A stretch of DNA of 39,779 bases from positions 1-39,779 of the forward strand of contig CAXTHJ010000020.1 of the NCBI GenBank assembly GCA_964243985.1, written 5' to 3'. The position numbers and the translations under genes are program-made. Below the pieces are notes generated by a model that searched no databases, was not told the DNA's origin, and worked only from the letters and a program-made list of their open reading frames with translations. Numbering within the stretch: position 1 is the stretch's first letter; each line of letters begins with the position of its first letter. This document shows positions 25,290 through 31,680 of this stretch, piece after piece. The DNA comes from CAIOYC01 sp964243985 (GTDB taxonomy: Bacteria; Pseudomonadota; Alphaproteobacteria; Caulobacterales; Caulobacteraceae).

Positions 25290-25424
25290 TTAGCGCTTGA
25301 GCAACCGCGACACCACGATCCACGTCCCGTAAATCGGGGCAAAGAAGGCTTGAGCGATGAAGACGAACTCCTCGCGCGCCAGTTTCAGGAAATCTTCCCG
25401 TGTCGTCACTCGGTCGGTCTGCAT
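25290..25424 (-). CDS. 44-residue small protein between two membrane-protein genes
   Basis: The frame encodes MQTDRVTTREDFLKLAREEF followed by VFIAQAFFAPIYGTWIVVSR and LLKR. It has a charged N-terminal helix, an aromatic hydrophobic centre that could lie in or on the membrane, and a basic end. The ATG comes two bases after the TGA of the upstream gene and has AAGGG about 8 bases before it, so translation is probably coupled. I do not recognise it. The spacing, the ribosome site and the protein-like composition support a real gene despite its length. Confidence 0.6.
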   Translation of the reverse strand: MQTDRVTTREDFLKLAREEFVFIAQAFFAPIYGTWIVVSRLLKR

Positions 25425-25426
25425 CG

Positions 25427-25690
25427 TCACACCCTTGGCCTATCGGCCTCAAGAACCAAACGCACGAAACGCCGCATCAGAATTACGGCGACGATCATCA
25501 CGCCAACAGCATCCACCGCCGCAAGACCAATCTCCAGCCCTTTCAATATCCACACCACCGGCTCGTCGAGACCGTTCGCCTCGCAAATCCGCACCACCAT
25601 GCCGACGCCGTAGGCCGCGCTCGTCATGACCACGAAGAATACCACGATATAGATCGCGTCGAGCAGAAAACGCGCCAGCGCCTTGTTCAT
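25427..25690 (-). CDS. Small two-helix membrane protein, unknown function
   Basis: From the ATG at 25690 the protein has 87 residues. Two hydrophobic segments (about 10-32, AIYIVVFFVVMTSAAYGVGM; and about 50-77, LEIGLAAVDAVGVMIVAVIL) flank a short acidic loop, ANGLDEPVVW. The C-terminus is basic (MRRFVRLVLEADRPRV). A strong GGGGGAG Shine-Dalgarno lies just before the ATG, which is why this start is preferred over one ten codons upstream. It appears to be the first gene of a run 25690-24134. No family recognised. Confidence 0.65.
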   Translation of the reverse strand: MNKALARFLLDAIYIVVFFVVMTSAAYGVGMVVRICEANGLDEPVVWILKGLEIGLAAVDAVGVMIVAVILMRRFVRLVLEADRPRV

Positions 25691-25739
25691 AGCTCCCCCA
25701 GCGGAGAAGCATAGATACAATCAAGGCTGTTTTAAATCC

Positions 25740-27128
25740 TCAATACGCCAAATGGTCGAACACCGGCCGCACATCGCCCCTCCACGGCCCATGATAAAGC
25801 TCCAACAGGCGGTCCGCGGGGGTCATGCCGCTGTCGGCGATGTCTTCCAGGGTGTTGAGGAAGACCTGTTCGTCCAGCATTTCGCCGTTGAAGCGGGCGC
25901 GGCGTTTCAGGCCGCCGCGTGCGATGGCCACCACGTCCTTGGCCACGTCTTGCAGCGAACGGCCGGCGACCTCGGCCTTCAGCCCGATGCGGGCGGCGTC
26001 GGTGCGCAACGCCACCCGCTCCTCCGTCGTCCAATCCTTGCAGAGGTCCCACGCCGCCGCGAGCGCGGCGCTGTCGTAGAAGATGCCGGTCCAGAGGGCC
26101 GGCAGGGCGCAGATCGAGGTCTGGGGGCCGCAGTCGGCGCCGCGCATCTCCAGATACGTTTTCAGCCGCACCTCGGGGAAGATGGTGGAGAGGTGGTCGA
26201 CCCAATCTTTCACGCCGGGCTTTTCGCCGGGGAGGATGTCCAGCTCCCCGGCCATGAAAGCGCGGAACGACTTGCCCGAGGCGTCGAGGTAAAGCCCGTT
26301 CCGCTTGACGAAATACATGGGCACGTCGAGGGCGTATCTGGCGTAGGTCTCGAACCCGAACCCGTCCTGGAAAACGAAATCGAGCAAGCCCGTGCGGTCG
26401 GGATCGACGTCGGTCCAGACGCGGGCGCGAGATGAGAGCCAGCCGGTGGGCTTGCCTTCGATGAACGGCGAGTTGGCGAACAGAGCCGTGGCCACCGGCT
26501 GCAAGGCGAGGGAGGTGCGGAATTTCGCCACCATGTCGGCTTCGGAGGAGAAGTCGAGGTTGGCCTGCACGGTGCAGGTGCGGAACATCATATCGAGCCC
26601 CATGCCGCCGACTTTCGGCATGTATTCGCGCATGATCTTGTAGCGGCCCTTGGGCATCACCGGGATCTCGGCGCGGGTCCAGAGCGGGGTGAAACCGATG
26701 CCGAGGAAGCCGATGTTCAGCTGATCGGCCACCGTCTTGGTTTCGCGCAGGTGCTTGCCCGTTTCGGCGCAGATCTGGTGCATGGTCTCCAGCGGTGCGC
26801 CGGAAAGCTCGAACTGGCCGCCGGGCTCAAGCGAGATGTTGGCGATCCCGCCATCGGCGCCTGCGCGTTCCAACCCGATCATGGTCTCGCCGCCGTCTTC
26901 CCGGGCTTCCATCACGGGCGTCCAGCCGAACTGCCGCAGGCCGGTGAGCAGGGCTTCCACACCGTCGGGGCCGTAATAGGGGATCGGCGCCAAGGAGCCG
27001 TGGCGGAAACCGAACTTCTCATGCTCGGCGCCGACGCGGAAATCAGCCTCGGGCTTGCAGCCCTTAGCCATCGACGCCACCAGGGCTGCGAGATCGAGCG
27101 GCCGGTCGTCCAAGGCGCTGTCCGTCAT
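25740..27128 (-). CDS. gshA: Glutamate-cysteine ligase, plant/alphaproteobacterial type
   Basis: The 462-residue cytoplasmic enzyme joins glutamate and cysteine with ATP, the first step of glutathione synthesis. It belongs to the plant-type GCS2 family: RVGAEHEKFGF (Glu35-His36-Glu37), NISLEPGGQFELSGAPL, GIGFTPLW, the long MPKGRYKIMREYMPKVGGMG block, TCTVQANLDF and LEMRGADCGPQ. Length is normal for the bacterial members. It lies 124 bases downstream of rsmE on the same strand, the order common in alphaproteobacteria, and may share its transcript. The 124-base gap between them shows no other feature. Confidence 0.95.
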   Translation of the reverse strand: MTDSALDDRPLDLAALVASMAKGCKPEADFRVGAEHEKFGFRHGSLAPIPYYGPDGVEALLTGLRQFGWTPVMEAREDGGETMIGLERAGADGGIANISLEPGGQFELSGAPLETMHQICAETGKHLRETKTVADQLNIGFLGIGFTPLWTRAEIPVMPKGRYKIMREYMPKVGGMGLDMMFRTCTVQANLDFSSEADMVAKFRTSLALQPVATALFANSPFIEGKPTGWLSSRARVWTDVDPDRTGLLDFVFQDGFGFETYARYALDVPMYFVKRNGLYLDASGKSFRAFMAGELDILPGEKPGVKDWVDHLSTIFPEVRLKTYLEMRGADCGPQTSICALPALWTGIFYDSAALAAAWDLCKDWTTEERVALRTDAARIGLKAEVAGRSLQDVAKDVVAIARGGLKRRARFNGEMLDEQVFLNTLEDIADSGMTPADRLLELYHGPWRGDVRPVFDHLAY

Positions 27129-27252
27129 TCGGTCGTCCCCCGGCGCCTAAGCTGGCCCGCGCCGTAGCAACCGCATTCCGGCGGCGAGTGCGAGATAATG
27201 GTCTTGGCGAGATCGCTCAAGGGGCGAGCCGTGACATCTGCGCGAAGCCGCC

Positions 27253-28026
27253 TCAGCGCCAATCGCCCAGAGCCGCCTGCCAGAGGGTGAGAGCGGCTAT
27301 GGCGGCGGTGTCGGCGCGGAGGATGCGGGGGCCGAGGGAGACTGGAACCACGAACTGCAGGGTGCGGAGGCGAGCGCGCTCCTCCGGCGCGAAACCGCCC
27401 TCCGGGCCGATGACGATAGCCCAGGGCGCCCCCGTTTTTGCGTCTGGCTCACCCGCTTTGCCGAGATTGACGAGGGCGGGCGCGGCCTTGCCGAAGGCGC
27501 CGCCCCACTGGGCCTCGGGATCATCCCCCGCTTCGTCGCAGAACATGAGAGGTCGATCCGCCGGCCAGTCGTCCAGCATCTTGTCGAGCCGTTGCGGGGC
27601 GATGATCTCCGGCACGTCCAACCGCCCGGTCTGCTCCGCCGCCTCGGTGGCGATGGCGTGCAGCCGAGCAGGGTTGGTGCGATCGGCGTTTGTGCGGCGG
27701 GTGATCAGGAGGCGGATGCGGCGGGCGCCCAGCTCGGTCGCCTTCTCGACGATGGTCTCCAGCCGAGAGCGCTTCACCAAGGCGACGACGAGGTCGAGGT
27801 CGGGGGAAGCGGTTTGCGGCCGCGTCTGCGTTTCGGTGCGGAGGATGCAGCCGCGCTTGGAAACCGCCTCCACCACAGCGCGCCATTCGCCGTTCCACCC
27901 GTTGAAAAGCAGGACGGCGTCGCCCACTGTTTGCCGCATGACGCTGACCAGATAGCGCGCCTGGTCCGGCGAGGGCGCTATGGCGACGCCGGCGCTTAAA
28001 GCGTCAGGAACATGGAGGCGGATCAT
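27253..28026 (-). CDS. rsmE: 16S rRNA m3U1498 methyltransferase RsmE
   Basis: The 257-residue protein methylates N3 of U1498 in 16S rRNA with S-adenosylmethionine. It starts with the PUA-like RNA-binding region (MIRLHVPDALSAG, YLVSVMRQTVGD, LLFNGWNGEW). The SPOUT knot methyltransferase domain follows: VEKATELGARRIRLL, TEAAEQTGRLDVPEI and the knot loop VIGPEGGFAPEE, with ILRADTAAIAAL at the end. The ATG at 28026 gives the family-typical N-terminus; a longer frame to 28098 overlaps ppk2's start region and is rejected. It diverges from ppk2. Confidence 0.95.
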   Translation of the reverse strand: MIRLHVPDALSAGVAIAPSPDQARYLVSVMRQTVGDAVLLFNGWNGEWRAVVEAVSKRGCILRTETQTRPQTASPDLDLVVALVKRSRLETIVEKATELGARRIRLLITRRTNADRTNPARLHAIATEAAEQTGRLDVPEIIAPQRLDKMLDDWPADRPLMFCDEAGDDPEAQWGGAFGKAAPALVNLGKAGEPDAKTGAPWAIVIGPEGGFAPEERARLRTLQFVVPVSLGPRILRADTAAIAALTLWQAALGDWR

Positions 28027-28084
28027 ATGATGGGTGTAGCGTCTTCCGCGCAGGGTTGGAATTGAGGGGACGTCTGGAGCGCCG

Positions 28085-28846
28085 ATGAGCAAGCACAACC
28101 ATTACAAGGCCGATCTCCGCGAGTTGCAGCTCGCTCTGGTGCGCTGGCAGGGCGAGGCGATCAAGGACGGCGAAAAAGTCGTGGTGGTTATGGAAGGCCG
28201 CGACGGCGCTGGGAAGGATGGCGCCATCAAGCGCATCATCGAGCATATGTCGCCCCGCGCTACCCGCGTGGTCGCCCTGCCCAAGCCTGCGCCGCGAGAG
28301 GCCAGCCAGTGGTACTTCCAGCGCTACGTCGCCCACCTGCCGTCCGCGGGGGAGATCGTGATCTTCAACCGCTCCTGGTACAACCGTGCCGGCGTGGAGC
28401 GGGTGATGGGCTTTTCCACACCCGCCGAGCAGGAAACTTTCCTGAAGGACGTGCCCGATTTCGAGCGGATGGCCGTGGAGAGCGGCGTCCGTCTGATCAA
28501 ATTCTGGCTGGATATCTCCCAGAAGGAACAGGCCGATCGGCTGGAGGCGCGGGAGGACGATCCTTTGAAGGCGTTGAAGGTCTCTGACCTCGATCACGTG
28601 GCGCAGAAGAAGTGGAAGGCCTATTCCGACGCCCGCAACGAGATGCTGGTCCGTACCCACACCGACCTCTGCCCCTGGGTCTGCGTGCACACAGACCATA
28701 AGAAAGAGGCGCGGCTGAACATCATGCGTCATCTGGTGCGGTCAGTCGCACCGGACGCCATTATCAAGGACGTGCCGGCCTCCGATCCGGACATTCTCTA
28801 CCCGTTCGAGACCAAGGCGCTGACCGACGGGCGGCTGGCGGCCTGA
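28085..28846 (+). CDS. ppk2: Polyphosphate kinase 2
   Basis: The 253-residue enzyme transfers phosphate between polyphosphate and nucleoside diphosphates. Walker A EGRDGAGKDG is at residues 37-46 and Walker B / lid motif IFNRSWYNRAGVERVMGF at about 93-110, with the family block KFWLDISQKEQADRLEARED and KKWKAYSDARNEML after it. The single-domain length and FNRSWYNRAG variant fit class I PPK2 proteins, which mainly phosphorylate ADP or GDP. GGAG lies 7 bases before the ATG. A palindromic repeat follows the stop. Confidence 0.95.
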   Translation: MSKHNHYKADLRELQLALVRWQGEAIKDGEKVVVVMEGRDGAGKDGAIKRIIEHMSPRATRVVALPKPAPREASQWYFQRYVAHLPSAGEIVIFNRSWYNRAGVERVMGFSTPAEQETFLKDVPDFERMAVESGVRLIKFWLDISQKEQADRLEAREDDPLKALKVSDLDHVAQKKWKAYSDARNEMLVRTHTDLCPWVCVHTDHKKEARLNIMRHLVRSVAPDAIIKDVPASDPDILYPFETKALTDGRLAA

Positions 28847-28860
28847 GGCGCACTTCATTT

Positions 28861-28893
28861 TGTCATTCCGGAAGGGGTGTAACCGGGATGACA
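28861..28893. repeat. Intergenic palindromic repeat, copy 2 (short, arms only)
   Basis: TGTCATTCCGG and CCGGGATGACA form an 11-base stem with one G-T mispair and an 11-base loop. It has the same outer arms as the longer copy at 34574-34666 but lacks the inner part. It begins 14 bases after the ppk2 stop. Confidence 0.75.
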
Positions 28894-28939
28894 GGTGTGG
28901 GTGATAGCTCTATGGCGAAACCAAACCGAGGAGCCTCCC

Positions 28940-29758
28940 ATGCGCCAGTGGACGGTCGACGCTTTCGCCAACGCGCCCTTTCGCGGCAATCAGGCCTGCG
29001 TGCTGGAGCCGTTCGACGCCTGGCCGGACGCCGCCTGGATGCAGGCGCTGGCGGCTGAGAACAATCAGGCGGAGACGGCTTATCTCCTGAAAACCAACGA
29101 TCCGACGCGTTTCGGCCTCCGCTGGTTCACGCCGGCGCTAGAGGTGCCGCTCTGCGGCCACGCGACCTTAGGGTCGGCACGCGTCCTCTTTGCCGAACTA
29201 GGCTTTGCGGGGGAGGCGATCACCTTCGACACCCTGTCTGGTCCGCTCATCGTGCGGCGGGACTACGACCGCTACGCCATGGACTTTCCCGCAAGCCCGC
29301 CGCGCCGCACCGATTGTCCTCCCGGCCTCGCCGAAGCCCTAGGCGTCGCGCCGCAAGAGGTCTGGGCGGCGCAGTATCTGGTGGCTATCCTGAAGGACGA
29401 GACGACAGTGCGGGCGCTGACGCCGGATCTAACGGCGTTGAACCGCATCTCCGGCGAGGCCACGCGCGGCGCCGGAAAGTTGGTGGTGGCGGCGATGGCG
29501 GATGCGGGCTCACCCTACGACGTGGTGGACCGCTTCTTCGCGCCGGGCTCTGGCATTCCGGAAGACCCGGCCACGGGCTCGGCTCACTGCATCCTGGCGC
29601 CGCTCTACGCGAAGAAGCTCGGACGAGCGGCGGTGAAATTCCACCAAGCCTATCCCGGCCGGGGCGGCGATATTGAAACCGAGCTTAAGGGTGACCGGGT
29701 GATGCTGAAAGGCGGGGCGGTCACGATCTTGGAAAGCGTGCTTCGCATCGCTCCCTAA
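28940..29758 (+). CDS. PhzF-family isomerase/epimerase-like protein
   Basis: The 272-residue protein matches the PhzF fold: MRQWTVDAFANAPFRGNQAC at the start, NNQAETAYLL with Glu45 at the same number as the catalytic Glu of PhzF, LRWFTPALEVPLCGHATLGS, and FAPGSGIPEDPATGSAHC in the second half. PhzF itself isomerises a phenazine precursor, but no other phenazine gene is present, so this is one of the many family members of unknown substrate. GAGGAG lies about 5 bases before the ATG at 28940; an upstream in-frame GTG at 28895 is less likely. A strong terminator follows. Confidence 0.92.
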   Translation: MRQWTVDAFANAPFRGNQACVLEPFDAWPDAAWMQALAAENNQAETAYLLKTNDPTRFGLRWFTPALEVPLCGHATLGSARVLFAELGFAGEAITFDTLSGPLIVRRDYDRYAMDFPASPPRRTDCPPGLAEALGVAPQEVWAAQYLVAILKDETTVRALTPDLTALNRISGEATRGAGKLVVAAMADAGSPYDVVDRFFAPGSGIPEDPATGSAHCILAPLYAKKLGRAAVKFHQAYPGRGGDIETELKGDRVMLKGGAVTILESVLRIAP

Positions 29759-29760
29759 AG

Positions 29761-29788
29761 AAAAGGCCGGGGCGGACCCCGGCCTTTT
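29761..29788. terminator. Perfect bidirectional hairpin terminator
   Basis: AAAAGGCCGGGG pairs perfectly with CCCCGGCCTTTT over 12 bases with a 4-base loop. The T run serves the PhzF gene on the plus strand, and the A run gives a T tail for the minus-strand His-rich peptide genes, whose nearest stop is at 29808. Confidence 0.92.
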
Positions 29789-29807
29789 CCGACTTATTCA
29801 CTAGAGC

Positions 29808-29966
29808 TTAGCGGCACCAACGGTGGCCATAACGCCAGCCGCAATGGTGATGCCAGTAGTGCGGATGCCAGTAATGATGATGCCAGCCGTAAGGGTAGGC
29901 CGAGGCGGCGGGCGCCGTCACGGCTAAGGCGGACACCGCAAGCAAGGCGGCGAGGAGGATTTTCAT
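29808..29966 (-). CDS. His/Trp/Tyr-rich secreted mini-protein A
   Basis: The 52-residue product starts MKILLAALLAVSALAVTAPA, a clean Sec signal peptide likely cut after ASA (residues 21-23). The mature part has only about 29 residues. It contains YPYGWHHHYWHPHYWHHHCG and ends WRYGHRWCR, giving a very high density of His, Trp and Tyr plus two Cys. Metal binding (Cu, Zn, Ni) or polymer contact in the periplasm is plausible but not shown. AAGGA lies 12 bases before the ATG. The next gene upstream encodes a short paralogue with the same CxWRxxHRxCR ending. Confidence 0.7.
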   Translation of the reverse strand: MKILLAALLAVSALAVTAPAASAYPYGWHHHYWHPHYWHHHCGWRYGHRWCR

Positions 29967-29984
29967 GGTCTAAGGTCCTTAAAT

Positions 29985-30122
29985 TCAGCCCCAGCGGCAA
30001 AACCGGTGATGGTGGCGCCACGTGCAGACTTGGTGACGATGATGATGCCAGGGCGCAGCCGAAGCGGCGGTCGTGGCGCTCAGAACGGAAGTGGCGATAA
30101 GCGCGGCGATGACAAACTTCAC
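29985..30122 (-). CDS. His-rich secreted mini-protein B, paralogue of A
   Basis: The 45-residue product reads MKFVIAALIATSVLSATTAA then SAAPWHHHRHQVCTWRHHHR and FCRWG. The signal peptide probably ends at SAA, leaving a mature peptide of about 22 residues with seven His and two Cys. The start is a GTG at 30122 with GGAGA six bases upstream; a longer frame in the same phase extends to 30446 but lacks a better start. The last part, CTWRHHHRFCR, aligns residue for residue with CGWRYGHRWCR of its neighbour, which starts 18 bases downstream. No function is known to me. Confidence 0.7.
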   Translation of the reverse strand: MKFVIAALIATSVLSATTAASAAPWHHHRHQVCTWRHHHRFCRWG

Positions 30123-30354
30123 AAACGTCTCCAGGGTTCCGCTCCGCCCAAACGGCTGAGCTGGGATTTCGATCCGCTTCAGGGCCCCTCCCTTGCTATG
30201 AAGGAACGCTGCGGCAAGCGGTGTAAGGCACTGTCCGCCACCCATCTCTGATCCGGCTCTAGTCCGCCTTACAAAATCGCAAGCTGATCGTTGCGCCAAG
30301 TCAAACCCGCACATCAGCCCCTTGCTTTCGCGGCCGAATGGGTGTTCCTCCGCG
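30123..30354. other. Divergent intergenic region between the His-rich peptides and serC
   Basis: This stretch must contain the promoters for the peptide pair (minus) and the serC leader (plus). I find no convincing -35/-10 pair, no gene with a plausible start, and no repeat. The frames open here are low-complexity shadows without ribosome sites. Confidence 0.5.
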
Positions 30355-30409
30355 CCGGGCCACGCCCCCCCAACGGGGCGCAGTCCATCTGCAAGGATGG
30401 GAGACATAG
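30355..30409 (+). ncRNA. Candidate serC leader RNA element
   Basis: Two hairpins lie directly before the serC start. The first pairs CGCCCC (30363-30368) with GGGGCG (30375-30380). The second pairs CCATC (30385-30389) with GATGG (30396-30400) and can be closed further by GTC with GAC, which would bury the GGGAGA ribosome site at 30399-30404. A conserved two-hairpin 'serC motif' before serC-serA operons is known in alphaproteobacteria, and this layout agrees with it. Identity is from memory of the layout, not from a covariance search. Confidence 0.55.
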
Positions 30410-31600
30410 ATGCAGACCACCACCGCTCCGGCCATGCCGGCGACACGGCCCGCCATGCGACCGGCGCGCCCTGAATTCTCCTCCGGCCCCTGCGCCAAGC
30501 ACCCCGGATGGAAACCCGAAAATCTCACCAATGCGGTCCTAGGCCGCTCGCACCGCTCCAAGCCCGGCAAGGCCCGGCTGCAGGACGCCATCAACCGCAC
30601 ACGCGAAGTGCTGGAGGTTCCGGCCGACTACCTGATCGGCATCGTCCCGGGCTCCGACACCGGCGCGGTGGAAATGGCCATGTGGTCGATGCTGGGCCCC
30701 CGCCCGGTGCAGCTGCTGGCGTTCGAGAGCTTCGGCAAGGACTGGGGGATCGATGCGGTCAAGCAGCTGAAGCTGAAGGATTGCGAGGTGCTGGACGCTC
30801 CTTATGGCCAGCTGCCGGACCTTGGCAGGGTGCGCCCCGACGCCGACCTGGTGTTCACCTGGAACGGCACCACCTCCGGCGTGCGCGTGCCGAACGGCGA
30901 CTTCATCGCCAAGGACCGCGAGGGGATCACGATCTGCGACGCCACCTCCGCCTGCTTCGCCCAGACGCTGGATTGGGACAAGCTGGATGTGGTCACCTTC
31001 TCCTGGCAGAAGGCGCTCGGCGGCGAGGGGGCGCATGGCGTCCTGATCCTCTCGCCTCGCGCGGTGGAGCGGCTAGAAAGCTACGCGCCGCCCTGGCCGA
31101 TGCCGAAGCTGTTCCGCATGACGAAAGGCGGCAAGCTCAACGCCGAGATCTTCGAAGGCGCCACCATCAACACCCCCTCCATGCTGTGCGTGGAGGATTG
31201 CATCGACGCCTTGAAATGGGCGGCGTCCATCGGCGGCCTCCCCGCCCTGCAGGCCCGCGCCGACGCCAATCTGGCGGTGTTGGAGGCCTGGGTGAAGAAA
31301 ACCCCCTGGATCGACTTCCTGGCTGAGGACCTCAAGACCCGCTCCAACACCTCGGTCTGCCTAAAGGTGATCGATCCAAAGATCGCCGCCCTCCCCGCCG
31401 AGGCGCAAGCGGACTTTTCGAAGAAGCTGGCGAGTTTGCTGGAAAAGGAAGGCGCCGCCCTTGACATCGGCGGCTATCGCGACGCCCCGCCGGGCCTGCG
31501 CATCTGGTGCGGTTCGACCGTGGAAGCCTCAGACCTTGACGCCCTGACGCCTTGGCTTGATTGGGCGTTCGCGGAAGTTTCGGCCACCCTCACCGCCTAG
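30410..31600 (+). CDS. serC: Phosphoserine aminotransferase
   Basis: The 396-residue PLP enzyme converts 3-phosphohydroxypyruvate and glutamate to phosphoserine, the second step of serine synthesis. The substrate-binding start FSSGPCAKHPGWK, the HRSKPGKARLQDAI block, WNGTTSG, CDATSACFAQ and the PLP lysine Lys201 in FSWQKALGGEGAHG are all present. The length fits the alphaproteobacterial (SerC type 2) branch, with its N-terminal extension of Ala/Pro/Thr residues. A GGGAGA ribosome site lies within the upstream leader hairpin. serA follows 80 bases later, separated by an assembly gap. Confidence 0.96.
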   Translation: MQTTTAPAMPATRPAMRPARPEFSSGPCAKHPGWKPENLTNAVLGRSHRSKPGKARLQDAINRTREVLEVPADYLIGIVPGSDTGAVEMAMWSMLGPRPVQLLAFESFGKDWGIDAVKQLKLKDCEVLDAPYGQLPDLGRVRPDADLVFTWNGTTSGVRVPNGDFIAKDREGITICDATSACFAQTLDWDKLDVVTFSWQKALGGEGAHGVLILSPRAVERLESYAPPWPMPKLFRMTKGGKLNAEIFEGATINTPSMLCVEDCIDALKWAASIGGLPALQARADANLAVLEAWVKKTPWIDFLAEDLKTRSNTSVCLKVIDPKIAALPAEAQADFSKKLASLLEKEGAALDIGGYRDAPPGLRIWCGSTVEASDLDALTPWLDWAFAEVSATLTA

Positions 31601-31602
31601 TT

Positions 31603-31627
31603 CCCCTCTCCCTCGAGGGGAGAGGGG
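31603..31627. repeat. Hairpin on the left of the assembly gap
   Basis: CCCCTCTCCC (31603-31612) pairs with GGGAGAGGGG (31618-31627) around a 5-base loop. It begins 2 bases after the serC stop and runs straight into the N run. Confidence 0.8.
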
Positions 31628-31637
31628 NNNNNNNNNN
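31628..31637. other. Assembly gap (10 N)
   Basis: Ten N separate two C/G-rich hairpins. The round number suggests a scaffold placeholder, so the true length and content between serC and serA are unknown. Confidence 0.95.
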
Positions 31638-31638
31638 A

Positions 31639-31663
31639 CCCTTCCCCCTTCGAGGGGGAAGGG
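31639..31663. repeat. Hairpin on the right of the assembly gap
   Basis: CCCTTCCCCC (31639-31648) pairs perfectly with GGGGGAAGGG (31654-31663) around TTCGA. It resembles the left hairpin in build but differs in sequence. Together they look like a paired REP-type element. It ends 17 bases before the serA ATG. Confidence 0.8.
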
Positions 31664-31680
31664 AGCCATAGGAAAATCCC

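Noticed and set aside
28004..28732. Minus-strand frame opposite ppk2
   Set aside because: Shadow of ppk2, whose Walker motifs are intact on the plus strand.
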